DNA of 64,000 nucleotides from Terriglobia bacterium (GCA_020073525.1 JAIQFA010000007.1:1-64000); one strand, 5' to 3'; positions 1-9,384 are shown, numbered from the stretch's first letter. Notes: a model not told the origin generated them from the letters alone. Program-made: numbers and translations.

Positions 1-402
1 ATGGAGAGCGATCTGCCGGAAAAGTTTCTTGAGCTAATTCTGCTGGAACTCAAGAACGCGCGGATTGTGGAGAGCGTGAGAGGCGCGAAAGGTGGCTACC
101 GTCTGCGGCGCGCACCTGAGGAGATCAAGCTCAGCGAGATTATTCGCCTGGTCGATGGACCGCTCGCTCCCTTTGGAGACGCGGATCAACTGCGGAGTCT
201 GATCGTCACCGATCCGGACCATCGCGCACTCTATGGCGTGTTCTTGGAGGTGCGGGATGCCGCGGCCAAGATACTGGAAAACACTAGTGTCGCGGATATT
301 CTCGGTGATAACGCTAAGTCGCGCAAACGATCAAAGGCAAAGAAAAAAGCGAAGAAGACGCCAGCGTTGGCGATCGTACACAAAGGTGGGAACAGTAACT
401 AG
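1..402 (+). CDS. Rrf2-family transcriptional regulator, 5'-truncated by window edge
   Basis: Helix-turn-helix regulator of the Rrf2/IscR family. The visible 133 residues begin inside the DNA-binding domain: the family pattern around LPEKFLELILLELKNA is followed by the wing segment with RGAKGGYRL, so roughly 40-45 N-terminal residues should lie before position 1. The segment where IscR and NsrR carry three Fe-S cysteines has none here, which places the protein with cysteine-free members that respond to other signals. The C-terminus is an unusual Lys/Arg-rich tail (SRKRSKAKKKAKK). It ends with TAG at 400-402. Its target is unknown. The family call is secure; the true start is outside the window. 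Confidence 0.85.
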   Translation: MESDLPEKFLELILLELKNARIVESVRGAKGGYRLRRAPEEIKLSEIIRLVDGPLAPFGDADQLRSLIVTDPDHRALYGVFLEVRDAAAKILENTSVADILGDNAKSRKRSKAKKKAKKTPALAIVHKGGNSN

Positions 403-490
403 CGGCGATTCAATCGCTGACATGCAAGGTGGTTCAGCTATATAAGGAGAGTAGGCTCGAAGCGGTTCTCCTTAACGGTGTAAAGTGCCA

Positions 491-559
491 ACCTCAGCGG
501 CTAAAGCCGCGCTCAGAACAGTCCATTAACCGCAGCGCTGAAGCGCTGCGCCACCCAAG
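491..559. repeat. Paired-hairpin intergenic repeat, copy 1
   Basis: Two palindromes lie about 20 bp apart: a left hairpin at 497-510 (GCGGC stem, TAAA loop) and a right hairpin at 531-550 (CGCAGCGC stem, TGAA loop) followed by the tail CCACCCAAGA. The same architecture recurs near 12.36, 28.6 and 36.9 kb, with different but internally complementary stems. It lies in the otherwise empty 403-632 gap between Rrf2 and the ABC-F gene. Confidence 0.8.
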
Positions 560-582
560 ACCAAGTGTGAAACGGGGAAAAG

Positions 583-609
583 CAGGTCCTTCGCTTCGCT
601 CAGATGGCA
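583..609. repeat. CTGAGCG-type dispersed repeat, short fragment
   Basis: Read on the minus strand, this stretch contains CTGAGCGAAGCGAAGGACC, a form of a dispersed bacterial repeat of the CCTGAGCG-AGCGAAGG type. A longer relative is at 10378-10443. It lies just downstream of the ABC-F stop codon at 633, between that gene and the paired-hairpin repeat. Confidence 0.45.
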
Positions 610-632
610 AGTTCTTTGCTGGAACCTACAAC

Positions 633-2261
633 TTACGCCAGAACGGCCTCGTACTCGCCATAGGCGCCCTTGAAATCGGTGATTTCGTGGGTGCCTTCAA
701 AGTGCCAGATTCGGGTCGCCACTTCATCGATCAAATCCTCGTCATGCGTGACCAGCAATACCGTTCCCGGGTAGCGCTGCAGGGAAATGTTGAGGGCGTT
801 GATCGATTCGAGATCGAGGTGGTTGGTCGGCTCGTCGAGCACGAGCAGGTTCGGCTTCTGCAGCATTAGTTTGCAGAAAAGCAGACGGGCTGCTTCTCCG
901 CCGGAAAGTACGTCGGTGCGTTTCTCGGCGTCATCGCGAGGAAAGAGCATCTGGCCGAGAATGCCGCGGATTTCTTCGGTGGATGCGGAAGGATCCCACT
1001 GATGGAGCCACTCCAGAACCTTGATGCCGGGTTCAATCAGCGCCTTGTGATCCTGGGCGAAATATCCCACGGCCGCTTCGTGGCCCCAGATCACTTTTCC
1101 GCCATCGACAAAGGGCCCATCGTAGCCGCTGGTTTTACGGAGTTCTGATTCCGAGATCGTCGGCGAGTTTGCGAGAAGCGCGTTGACTAGAGTGGTCTTG
1201 CCCGAGCCGTTGCGGCCCATCAGCGCGATTTTTTCGCCGCGCAGCACGCTTGCCGTAAAGCCGGAAATTACTTTCGTGTCTCCGTACGATTTCGTGATCC
1301 CTTCGACTTCGAGAATATGTTTGCCGGAGGGGCGCTTCTGCTCAAACTTCAGGTAGGGACGCTGGATGTTGGACTTCGCCAGTTCGGTAACTTGCAGGCG
1401 TTCGACTTCCTTGCGCCGCGACTGCACTTGGCTGGAGCGGGTTCCGGCGGCAAAGCGGGCAATGAACTCGTTCAACTGGGCAATCTTCTTTTCGCGTTGC
1501 GCGTTTTGCCCTTCAATCTGCGAGCGAATCTGGGTCTTCGCTACCACCATGTCGTCATACGTGCCGGTGTAAGTAATGATGGTTTCGTAATCGATATCGG
1601 CAATGTGGGTGCAAACGCCGTTGAGGAAATGGCGATCGTGCGAGATGACGATTAGCACGCCTTCATACTGATTGAGAAAATTCTTCAACCAGTGGATCGA
1701 GTCGAGATCGAGGTGGTTCGTAGGCTCGTCGAGCAGCAGCGCCTGCGGATGCCCAAACAGCGCCTGCGCCAGCAGAACGCGCATCTTTTGTCCGCCGGGG
1801 ATTTCTGACATTTTGCGCTCGTGCATCTCGTCGGGGATGTCGAGGCCCTGCAGCAAAATGGCGGCGTCGCTTTCGGCGGTATAGCCGTCTTCCTCGCCGA
1901 CGATGCCTTCGAGCTCGCCGAGCTTCATGCCGTCCGCGTCGGTCATCTCATGCTTGGCATAGATGAGTTCGCGTTCTTCAAGAGCCGCCCACAGGCGGCG
2001 GTTGCCCATGATGACCGCGTCGATCACTCGATATTTATCGAAGGCAAATTGATCCTGGCTCAAAACTCCAAGCTTGCGCGGACGGACGACGGTTCCCTTT
2101 TGCGGGTCAAGTTCACCGGTCAGAAGCTTCATGAAGGTGGATTTGCCCGCGCCGTTGGGGCCGGTGAGGCCGTAGCGTTTCCCCGGAATGAAGCCGGTGG
2201 AAACTTCGTCAAATAGAACTTTGGCGCCGTAGCGCATGGACACATTGCTGACTGAAATCAT
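633..2261 (-). CDS. ybiT: ABC-F family ATPase, YbiT type
   Basis: Cytosolic ABC-F protein with two ATPase domains and no membrane part, a class that acts on ribosomes (translation factors or ribosome protection). Of 542 residues, the first Walker A (GPNGAGKST) is near residues 34-42, and a Walker B with LLLDEPTNHLDLDSIHWL follows. The interdomain linker is rich in Lys/Arg/Gln; then come the second Walker A (GRNGSGKTT), signature LSGGE and a second LDEPTNHLDLESI. The stretch from RKLGVLSQDQFAFDKY to VIMGNRRLW closely follows E. coli YbiT. I chose the ATG at 2261 (MISVSNVSMRYG) because family members begin there; the frame stays open 27 codons further upstream. It is divergent from the RNase gene. 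Confidence 0.9.
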   Translation of the reverse strand: MISVSNVSMRYGAKVLFDEVSTGFIPGKRYGLTGPNGAGKSTFMKLLTGELDPQKGTVVRPRKLGVLSQDQFAFDKYRVIDAVIMGNRRLWAALEERELIYAKHEMTDADGMKLGELEGIVGEEDGYTAESDAAILLQGLDIPDEMHERKMSEIPGGQKMRVLLAQALFGHPQALLLDEPTNHLDLDSIHWLKNFLNQYEGVLIVISHDRHFLNGVCTHIADIDYETIITYTGTYDDMVVAKTQIRSQIEGQNAQREKKIAQLNEFIARFAAGTRSSQVQSRRKEVERLQVTELAKSNIQRPYLKFEQKRPSGKHILEVEGITKSYGDTKVISGFTASVLRGEKIALMGRNGSGKTTLVNALLANSPTISESELRKTSGYDGPFVDGGKVIWGHEAAVGYFAQDHKALIEPGIKVLEWLHQWDPSASTEEIRGILGQMLFPRDDAEKRTDVLSGGEAARLLFCKLMLQKPNLLVLDEPTNHLDLESINALNISLQRYPGTVLLVTHDEDLIDEVATRIWHFEGTHEITDFKGAYGEYEAVLA

Positions 2262-2413
2262 GATGTTTAGGGAACTGCGGGAATCGATCCAATCGGAGGA
2301 AGACGCAGCTACTCTTATTAGAATATCACGAGCCAAAGTCAAAGGCGTTTACCACGGAGGACACTGAGGTCACAGGGGAACCCTGGGATTCGTGTTAGCC
2401 TTTTCAGACGCTT

Positions 2414-3880
2414 ATGAACGACACTCGGCCTTCTGCTCTCAATCTTCAGGCACTGGCACGGCAGGTCATGCTGGCGGAGGGTTTCGAGCCGGATTTTCCA
2501 CCTGCGACGCGGCAACAACTGGCGGATATCAACGCGCATCCACCTGTGCTGGCGGCTTCGGACAAGGTGCGGGATCTTCGCGGGATGCTTTGGTCTTCGA
2601 TCGATAACGATAGCTCGAAGGACCTCGACCAGATCGAGGTTGTCGAGCGCTTGCCGAATGGCGGCGTCAAAGTGATGGTCGGCATCGCCGATGTGGACGC
2701 TTTTGTGGCCCAGAGCACGCCCATTGATCAGCACGCTGCCAAGGAAACGACTACCGTCTATACCGGCATCATCAATTTTTCTATGTTGCCGGAAGAGCTT
2801 TCGACGGGTGCGTCGTCTCTGCTCGAAAATGTCGACCGGCCGGGCATAGTGGTTGAATTCGTTGTGGACGCGGGCGGCTCGATCAGCTCCAGCGATGTGT
2901 ATCGGGCCATTCTTCGCAACAAGGCCCAGCTCACCTACAACGCGGTCGGACCGTGGCTGGAAGGGACGGCGGCGGCTCCGCCTAAAGTAGCCGCGTCTTC
3001 GGAGCTGCAGGCGCAACTCAAGCTGCAAAATGACGTTGCCCAGGAGCTTAAGAAATTACGCTTCGACCATGGCGCATTAAATATTGATACCAGCGAAGTG
3101 CATCCGGTGGTGCTCAACCAGCAGGTGGTCGACGTTGTAAAGCAGGAGAAGAACCACGCGACCGAATTGATCGAGGACTTCATGATCGCTGCCAACGGCG
3201 TAGTGGCGCGGCTGCTGGAAAAGGTTCCTTCCTTGCGCCGCATTGTGAAGACTCCAGCGCATTGGGATGGCATTGTGCGGATCGCGGCGGCGCACGGTGA
3301 AACGCTGCCCGCACAGGCTGATTCCAAGGCGCTCAACGATTTTCTGCTGAAGCGCAAGGCCGCTGACCCCGATCACTTTGCCGACCTGTCGCTGGCGGTC
3401 ATCAAGCTAATAGGACCGGGCGAATATGTGCTGGAGTGTCCGGGTGATCCGGAGCAGGGACACTTTGGGCTGGCCGTGCAGGATTACACGCACTCGACCG
3501 CGCCTAACCGGCGCTTTGCCGACGTGGTCACGCAACGACTGATCAAGGCGTTGCTCGACGGCAAGCCCGGGCCGTATTCCGACGACGAACTCACCGGCAT
3601 TGCCGCGAACTGCACGCAGAAAGAAGATGCGGCGCGCAAAGTGGAGCGGGAAATGTCGAAGCGGCTGGCCGCCGTGGCTATGAGTCATCGGGTAGGCGAG
3701 ACGTTCGACGCCATCGTCACTGGAGTGACTCCGAAGGGGACGTTTGTTCGGGTGATGAAGCCGCACATCGAAGGATTGCTGGCACAGGGAGCGCAGGGGT
3801 TGCACGTGGGCGACAAAGTGCGCGCAAAGCTGACGCGGACGGACGTGCAGCGAGGGTTTATTGATTTTGTGAAGGCGTAG
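2414..3880 (+). CDS. RNase II/R-family (RNB domain) exoribonuclease
   Basis: Predicted 3'-5' exoribonuclease, 488 residues. An RNB catalytic domain spans about residues 50-400. Its acidic metal-binding cluster is visible in SSIDNDSSKDLDQIE (about residues 58-72), and the region HSTAPNRRFADVVTQRLI matches the conserved S/T-P-x-R-R-Y-x-D-x-x-x-Q-R block of RNase II. A short S1-like OB fold forms the C-terminus (VGETFDAIVTGVTPKGTFVRV to the end). The N-terminal cold-shock domains of full RNase R or RNase II are absent, so this is the compact RNB form. The ATG at 2414 lacks a good ribosome binding site. Cytosolic; RNA turnover is known for the family, the specific substrate is not. Confidence 0.85.
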   Translation: MNDTRPSALNLQALARQVMLAEGFEPDFPPATRQQLADINAHPPVLAASDKVRDLRGMLWSSIDNDSSKDLDQIEVVERLPNGGVKVMVGIADVDAFVAQSTPIDQHAAKETTTVYTGIINFSMLPEELSTGASSLLENVDRPGIVVEFVVDAGGSISSSDVYRAILRNKAQLTYNAVGPWLEGTAAAPPKVAASSELQAQLKLQNDVAQELKKLRFDHGALNIDTSEVHPVVLNQQVVDVVKQEKNHATELIEDFMIAANGVVARLLEKVPSLRRIVKTPAHWDGIVRIAAAHGETLPAQADSKALNDFLLKRKAADPDHFADLSLAVIKLIGPGEYVLECPGDPEQGHFGLAVQDYTHSTAPNRRFADVVTQRLIKALLDGKPGPYSDDELTGIAANCTQKEDAARKVEREMSKRLAAVAMSHRVGETFDAIVTGVTPKGTFVRVMKPHIEGLLAQGAQGLHVGDKVRAKLTRTDVQRGFIDFVKA

Positions 3881-4020
3881 GAATCAACGACTCGTCTCGT
3901 GAATGGCCATTCGGATAGTTGGTGCAAACCCGGTTTGCCTCAACTAACCGCTGCAAAGTCTCAATTCGCTACCGGTCAAGCGCAATGATCCCACAAGCCG
4001 CTTGACCTCGGTCTCGAATG

Positions 4021-4050
4021 CAAAGAGCGGGAAGACCTTCCCGCTCTTTG
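4021..4050. terminator. Bidirectional intrinsic terminator candidate
   Basis: A perfect 13-bp stem with a GACC tetraloop (left arm 4021-4033, right arm 4038-4050) lies between the converging RNase gene (stop 3880) and the gene ending at 4074. The stem starts with CAAAGAG and ends with CTCTTTG, giving short T-rich tracts on both strands (TTTGTGGTTCTT on plus). Confidence 0.7.
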
Positions 4051-4073
4051 TGGTTCTTGCCAAGTCCGCATCT

Positions 4074-4979
4074 TCAGTCGCGCGGATCTGGCATCTGGCC
4101 GATGCGTTTGCCATAGGCGAAGGAATACGGAATCCCTTCGTCGATCGCCATCGCGTAGTATTCCTTGCCTTCGTTGAAGAAGACACCCTTTAAGACAATC
4201 GCGCCGGAGAAGAACTCGGGTACCTTGAGGGTACTGGTGAACGAACAATCGGGATTGACGGTGATCGTTCCCAACGCCGGTGTTTCGACGGACACGGTCC
4301 CGATCTTCTCGTACAGCGTACCTGTATAGTCGCCGGTCATTGAAACGTCTTCGCGTATGAACAGTGTGTCGGCGACGGCCGTGTGTGTGTCAGCCGCAAC
4401 GAGGTTTTCCGCAGTAAGCAGGTAGGTCCCATGAGCGGTGTGCGATCCGCAGGAGCGAACCGGCTTGCTCGATTTGCTGATGCGTTGCCCGGTACCGGTC
4501 CACGCCAGGGTGTCGATGCCACCGTGGATGGAAGTGGGCACGGAGCGGAACTCGCGACCCTCGTCGAAGACGATGATGCGTTCCTCGATGGTCGCCGAGA
4601 TGCCGGGCAAGTTGACCGAGTATTGCAGCTTGCCGGTGCAGTCCGGGTTCATCTCGGTGACTGTGACATGGACCGGAATGGGGTCAAGGCCGCCGTTCAG
4701 GGCTCCGATCCGGATCCAGTAAAAGCCCTCGCCGACTCCATACGGCGAGAAGGTGATTTCGGCTACGTTGACAAAAGGCGCGGTGATTCCCGAATAGAAC
4801 GGGAAGAGAGACGGATTCGGATTCGGGTCCAGGATTGAACTGGAGCCCTTCTCATAGATCGCATAAGTGCCTGCCAGGGTCCGCAAGCTGCATTTTTCCT
4901 TGGCGTAAAGAGCAGGAACAGCAACAAAGCAGACGAGAAACAGGCCAACCATCGCGGCAATTGTGATCTTGTTGCGCAT
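4074..4979 (-). CDS. Exported protein of unknown function with internal duplication
   Basis: I do not recognise the family. It has 301 residues with a clear signal peptide (MRNKITIAAMVGLFLVCFVA, cleavage near ALYA-KE). The mature part appears to hold two related beta-rich domains. Each begins with Cys...GTY (CSLRTLAGTY and CGSHTAHGTY), continues to an NPDC motif (MNPDCTGKLQ and VNPDCSFTST), and ends with an F-(D/N)-E-G-(R/K)-E-(F/Y) motif. The start ATG at 4979 has a good upstream GGGAGGT. It is divergent from the winged-helix regulator starting at 5160. Location is probably periplasmic or secreted; four or more cysteines could form disulphides. No function can be assigned. Confidence 0.7.
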   Translation of the reverse strand: MRNKITIAAMVGLFLVCFVAVPALYAKEKCSLRTLAGTYAIYEKGSSSILDPNPNPSLFPFYSGITAPFVNVAEITFSPYGVGEGFYWIRIGALNGGLDPIPVHVTVTEMNPDCTGKLQYSVNLPGISATIEERIIVFDEGREFRSVPTSIHGGIDTLAWTGTGQRISKSSKPVRSCGSHTAHGTYLLTAENLVAADTHTAVADTLFIREDVSMTGDYTGTLYEKIGTVSVETPALGTITVNPDCSFTSTLKVPEFFSGAIVLKGVFFNEGKEYYAMAIDEGIPYSFAYGKRIGQMPDPRD

Positions 4980-5159
4980 ACGCTACCTCCCGCCGACGAT
5001 TCTGGGCGCGCGGCGGGGATATGGAAATAGACGGGCGCTTGATTCGTCCTTAACTTTTGCCTACCGCGCAGGCTGCTGAGGACGAGTAGAGTTACTGGTC
5101 ATTGACCCTGGGTTGGGACGGGTGTAGCCTGCTCTTGATAACGCCCGCAGGAGCCGGAC

Positions 5160-6935
5160 ATGCCTAACACCGTCCGCTTCGACTGCTACGAAGTTGACCT
5201 GCCCGCCGGCCAACTCTACAAACACGGGACAAAGATCAGCCTCCGTGACAAATCGTTCCAGGTATTGACCGCACTACTCGAACACCCAGGAGAAGTGGTC
5301 ACGCGGGAAGATTTGTGCCGCCAGCTCTGGCGGGAAGAGGTGTTTGTCGACTTCGACAATAACCTGAACACGGCGATTGCCAGATTGCGCGAAGCGCTGG
5401 GCGACTCCGCCGATCATCCGCGCTTTATCGAGACGCTGCCGAAGCGCGGCTACCGCTTCCTGGTAAGTGTTTCCGAACTTCCTCGGACACCGGAAAAGCG
5501 AACGGGGCAGCGGGCCCGGCTGGTGGTGCTTCCATTCCTCAACTTGAGCGGCGATCCTGCTCAGGAGTACTTCAGCGACGCCATGACGGACGAAATCATC
5601 ACCGGACTGGCCAGCGTGGCGCCCGAGCAACTCGCCGTGATTGCCCGCACTACGGCGATGCACTACAAGGGGAGCCCGAAGGATGTGTCTCGGATCGGCC
5701 GCGAATTGAACGTGGATTACGTGGTGGAAGGCGGCGTCCATCGCGACAATGGTCAGGTTGGCATCAACGTGCAGCTCATTGAGGTCAGCGATCAGACCCA
5801 CCTGTTTGCCAGGAAGTACAATGCCGAGCTGCACGATCTTTTCGGCGTCCAGAACTCCATCGCACAGGCCATCGCCGCACGCATCGACATCGCTCCCCTG
5901 AAAGGTAAGAATCGCGCTGGATCGGCCGGCGACCACGCGGCGAAGAAGCCGACCGAAGATTTGACGGCCTATGACGCGTACATTCGGGGCCGCTACCATT
6001 TTTACAAGTGGACGCCGGAGGGAATTGCGAAGGGCAAACAGTTCTGTGAGGAAGCGGTGGCCCGCGACCCCAAGTTTGCGCTTGCCCACGATGCACTGGC
6101 CGAAGCGTACTGGTGGATCGGCTTCCTCGGGTTCGCGCAGCCGAAGGAGGCGTTTTCCGCCGGCGTCTTCTCCGCGTTGCGGGCCCTTGAAATCGACGAC
6201 ACGCTTGCCCAAACGCACGCCCTGCTCGGCATGTTTCGCAAGGAACTGGACTACAACTGGCCTGAGGTCCAGCGGGAAATGGCGCTGGCGCTGGAACTGG
6301 ATCCGATGTCACCGGTCGTCCGGTTCCGCTATGCGGGGAGTGGGCTGATGCCGCTGGGCCGCATCAAGGAAGCCGTGGCCGAGATCGACCGTGCTCTGGA
6401 ATCCGATCCCCTGTCCTTGTTCATGCGGGCATGGCTGGGGGAAACGCTGTATCTCGGGCGCCAATACGGGCGGGCCCTGGAGCAATGCCAGCTGATGATG
6501 AAACTTGATCCCGCCTATTTCCTCACCTACTTTGAAACGGGGCAGATTCGTTGCGAACAGGGCTTGTTTGATGAGGCTATCTCTGAACTGCGGAAAGCGG
6601 CCATTCTTTCGGGCAACGCGCCCCTGGTTCTTGGTTGGCTGGGCATGACGCTAGCCAGGAGTGGAGATACCTTCGGGGCGCGAGAGGTGCTCGCAGGTCT
6701 TCATGCGGCCGCGACCCAGATGTACGTGCTGCCGACGAGCTTCGCTTGGATTCACCTCGGCCTCGGGGAAATCGACCAGGCCTTTACCTGGATGGAGCGG
6801 GCGATTGACGATCGCGATCCGATCATTATTCCCATCAAGAGCTACCCGTTCCTTGATCCGGTCCGCAACGACCCGCGGTTCGCTGCCCTCCTCCGAAAGA
6901 TGAACTTGGACGGGCCGCGCCAGCCGTCTGGCTAA
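5160..6935 (+). CDS. Winged-helix / TolB-like / TPR one-component regulator
   Basis: 591 residues. Residues about 1-105 are an OmpR/PhoB-type winged helix (VRFDCYEVDLPAGQLYK, then a recognition segment through NNLNTAIARLREALGD and the wing at KRGYRFL). Residues about 118-260 follow the TolB/FlgO-like beta domain found after such winged helices (RLVVLPFLNLSGDPAQEYFS, VDYVVEGGVHRDNGQV). The remainder, about 275-580, is a run of TPR-like helical repeats. No transmembrane helix is evident, so unlike CadC this looks soluble. GCAGGAG about 7 nt before the ATG supports the start. It is probably a transcription regulator sensing through the TPR region; targets are unknown. Similar domain strings are common in Acidobacteria. 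Confidence 0.82.
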   Translation: MPNTVRFDCYEVDLPAGQLYKHGTKISLRDKSFQVLTALLEHPGEVVTREDLCRQLWREEVFVDFDNNLNTAIARLREALGDSADHPRFIETLPKRGYRFLVSVSELPRTPEKRTGQRARLVVLPFLNLSGDPAQEYFSDAMTDEIITGLASVAPEQLAVIARTTAMHYKGSPKDVSRIGRELNVDYVVEGGVHRDNGQVGINVQLIEVSDQTHLFARKYNAELHDLFGVQNSIAQAIAARIDIAPLKGKNRAGSAGDHAAKKPTEDLTAYDAYIRGRYHFYKWTPEGIAKGKQFCEEAVARDPKFALAHDALAEAYWWIGFLGFAQPKEAFSAGVFSALRALEIDDTLAQTHALLGMFRKELDYNWPEVQREMALALELDPMSPVVRFRYAGSGLMPLGRIKEAVAEIDRALESDPLSLFMRAWLGETLYLGRQYGRALEQCQLMMKLDPAYFLTYFETGQIRCEQGLFDEAISELRKAAILSGNAPLVLGWLGMTLARSGDTFGAREVLAGLHAAATQMYVLPTSFAWIHLGLGEIDQAFTWMERAIDDRDPIIIPIKSYPFLDPVRNDPRFAALLRKMNLDGPRQPSG

Positions 6936-7377
6936 CGAGATACCCACCATCCGCTGAGCGCAAGGTGGCAACTCGGAGACAATCCCGGCAGATTGCGGTT
7001 TTGGTTTTCCCCCTTGAAAGGGTAAGTGTTGACATATCGCCGCTGCACGAACTGACTGGATCAAATCCTTGCGGCGACCTCTTCTTCTACCTCCGTTCCG
7101 TTGACGTCACACAGGTTTTCACTGTGTCCTGGAGCCGTTGCAGGGGGGGCTGGCTTTTCCAATCGCTACTGTTCTGCGCGCAGTCGCTCGCCCTCTTCCA
7201 TTCGAGAGTTGACAAGAAATTTACATTCGATTCCTCGCCTGTGCGGCAGAATGGCTGGGCCCCAAGCGGGGCACCGGGCTTCGTGCCTACGCGCCGGCAA
7301 TCGTGGGCAGGAATCTCTTGACAATCTGTTTCCCCGGTAGCAGGATTCCCGGCATCGCATTTCCCACCAAGTTTCCC
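6936..7377. other. Long intergenic stretch before the amidase, no gene supported
   Basis: About 440 bp separate the regulator stop from the amidase ribosome binding site. TTGACA hexamers at about 7030 and 7209 lack a convincing -10 element at the right spacing. An open frame crosses 6965-7321, but its predicted peptide is low-complexity, has no recognisable domain and no ribosome binding site. I see no repeat or terminator here. Confidence 0.4.
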
Positions 7378-7389
7378 AGGAGGAACAAT

Positions 7390-9213
7390 ATGATCATCCC
7401 AGCCGTACGCACGCTCCTTCTTGCAGCTTTGCTGGCGCTTCCTCTGGCGGCAGCAGATGATGCTTCGCGAAACATCGAATCAAAAGACTTTCCCAAAGCG
7501 CACAACGAATGGACGGTAGCCCAACTGGAGGCGGCGATGGCCGCGGGCACGCTCACCTCAGTAGCATTAACCAACGAATACATTAACCGCATCCTCGCGA
7601 TTGACCAGAACGGACCTGGTGTCAACGCGGTGATCGAACTAAACCCCGACGCGCTCGATATGGCTCGTAATGCCGACAAACTGCGTCGGCACGGCATCGT
7701 GCTCGGGCCGATGCACGGGATCCCGGTGCTGCTCAAGGCCAATGTGGACACCGGCGACAAGATGCAGACCACGGCTGGATCGTTCGCGCTGAAAGGTAAA
7801 CCGGCGCTGGTCGACTCCACGGTCGCCCAGAACCTGCGCAATGGCGGCGCGGTGATCCTGGGAAAGACGAACTTGTCGGAATGGGCGAACTTCCGCTCCT
7901 TCGAATCGGTTAGTGGATGGTCGGGTGTGGGCGGGCAGACGAACAATCCCTATGGCATCGATCGCAATCCCTGCGGATCCAGTTCCGGTTCAGCTGCTGC
8001 GGCGTCGTCGAATTTCTCCACCGTATCGTTTGGTACAGAGACGGACGGCAGCATCGTGTGTCCAGCCAATGCTAGTGGCGTGGTCGGCCTAAAACCGACG
8101 GTGGGTCTAACCAGCCGCGCGGGCATTGTGCCGATCTCCCACACACAGGACACGTTTGGTCCGCATGGACGCACCGTAGCAGATACAACCATAGCCCTGG
8201 GCGTGGTGCAGAGCCGTACCTTCGACGGTCGCGATCCGGCGACCGGCAGCGTTCCGTTGGGATGGCAGGGCCGGTTCCCGCGACCCACAAACATCCCCAC
8301 CGATTACACGCAGTTTCTAAACCCGAACGGGCTGCAGGGCGCGGTCCTTGGCGTGACCCGGGTGGGACTCGACGGATTCACAAACGTGACGACGCCGCCG
8401 CTGGTGCTGGAACAATTCGAGGCGGCGATCACCGCGATGCAGAACGCGGGAGCCACAATCATCGACCTCGACGCAGCGGGCTTTACGTTTCCGAACGGCG
8501 GCAGCGGCCCGGGGGAGTTCCTGATACTGTGCTTCGATTTCAGGAATGACGTTCAGGCTTACTTTGCCACGCGCGCTGGAGTACCGATGGCGGGCAAGAC
8601 CTTGAACGACGCCATCAACTTCAACAACGCTCACGCGGATCAGGAGATGCCGTACTTCAATCAGGACATTTGGGACCTCATCGCTACGATGCCGACGGGA
8701 CCCGACGATCCGCAGCCGGCCTTTGGCGGGATGACTTACAACCAGGCGCTCGCTGCCGACCAGGCCTTCGGGGTCAACGGCATCGATGCGGCGCTGAGCC
8801 AATTCCATCTCGACGCGGTGGTCAGCGCTACTGACAATCCTGCCTGGGCAACCGACCTGCTCTACGGCGATCACTTCATTTACGGCACTTCGGGGCTGGC
8901 AGCACCGGAGGGTTATCCCATCGTGCAGGTGCCGGCAGGGATGGCGTTCGGCGTGCCCATGGGCGTGAGCTTCTTCGGAACGGCGTTCAGCGAGCCTACG
9001 CTCATCAAGCTGGCCTCCGGATTCGAGGCCGTCACGCAGGTGCGCGTGCATAACCTGCCGACGTTCGCGGAGACGGTGCCGTTCGACCACATCCAGGGAA
9101 CGAAGCTGAAACAGCCGCAATTACAGAGGGCCAAGGTTGGCCAGCCGCTGGGTCCACAGGCGAGGCCGAACCCGAAACCAGGTCAAGAAACGAGGAAGCC
9201 GCATCATCTGTAA
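7390..9213 (+). CDS. Exported amidase (amidase signature family)
   Basis: 607-residue enzyme of the amidase signature superfamily, which hydrolyses amides through a Ser-cisSer-Lys triad. A signal peptide (MIIPAVRTLLLAALLALPLAAAD) implies export. The catalytic Lys is in VLLKANVDT; the Gly/Ser-rich signature is CGSSSGSAAAASS; the nucleophile Ser lies in GTETDGSIVCPA. It then continues as a typical family core (GVVGLKPTVGL). The ATG at 7390 is preceded by AGGAGGA at 7378-7384; the frame stays open upstream but that part is not needed. The protein is longer than most members and ends in a basic, Pro/Gln-rich tail. Substrate (peptide amide, amino-acid amide or other) cannot be read from sequence. 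Confidence 0.9.
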   Translation: MIIPAVRTLLLAALLALPLAAADDASRNIESKDFPKAHNEWTVAQLEAAMAAGTLTSVALTNEYINRILAIDQNGPGVNAVIELNPDALDMARNADKLRRHGIVLGPMHGIPVLLKANVDTGDKMQTTAGSFALKGKPALVDSTVAQNLRNGGAVILGKTNLSEWANFRSFESVSGWSGVGGQTNNPYGIDRNPCGSSSGSAAAASSNFSTVSFGTETDGSIVCPANASGVVGLKPTVGLTSRAGIVPISHTQDTFGPHGRTVADTTIALGVVQSRTFDGRDPATGSVPLGWQGRFPRPTNIPTDYTQFLNPNGLQGAVLGVTRVGLDGFTNVTTPPLVLEQFEAAITAMQNAGATIIDLDAAGFTFPNGGSGPGEFLILCFDFRNDVQAYFATRAGVPMAGKTLNDAINFNNAHADQEMPYFNQDIWDLIATMPTGPDDPQPAFGGMTYNQALAADQAFGVNGIDAALSQFHLDAVVSATDNPAWATDLLYGDHFIYGTSGLAAPEGYPIVQVPAGMAFGVPMGVSFFGTAFSEPTLIKLASGFEAVTQVRVHNLPTFAETVPFDHIQGTKLKQPQLQRAKVGQPLGPQARPNPKPGQETRKPHHL

Positions 9214-9236
9214 TTTGGAGTGAAGGCTTCAACGTG

Positions 9237-9275
9237 CGCCCTCCTGTCCGGAAACTAAGGATAGGAGGGCGTTTT
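9237..9275 (+). terminator. Rho-independent terminator after the amidase
   Basis: A 13-bp stem (9237-9249 with 9259-9271, one G-T pair) and a 9-nt loop are followed directly by TTTT on the plus strand, 24 bp after the amidase stop codon. Confidence 0.85.
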
Positions 9276-9318
9276 GTTGATCGGGACATTCCTGGAGAAG
9301 GTAGTTTTCGAAACAAAT

Positions 9319-9360
9319 CTCCAACCCCTCCCCCCTCCCCCGAAGGGAACGAGGTTGGAG
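9319..9360 (-). terminator. Possible terminator after the collagen-like gene
   Basis: CTCCAACC at 9319-9326 pairs with GGTTGGAG at 9353-9360. On the minus strand the stem is followed by ATTTGTTTCG. The loop is large (26 nt, C-rich on plus), so this is weaker than the stem at 9237. It lies 25 bp beyond the stop of the minus-strand gene ending at 9385. Confidence 0.4.
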
Positions 9361-9384
9361 AAGCCTTGCAAAAACGACGACAGC

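Noticed and set aside
5274-6218. 314-codon open frame antisense to the winged-helix regulator
   Set aside because: Shadow frame; the plus strand has a full winged-helix and TPR protein with a ribosome binding site.
7209-7237. TTGACA hexamer as a -35 element before the amidase
   Set aside because: No -10-like hexamer at 16-18 bp; a match to six bases alone is not enough.
6965-7321. 118-codon open frame upstream of the amidase
   Set aside because: No ribosome binding site, no recognisable domain, odd composition; better seen as non-coding upstream sequence.
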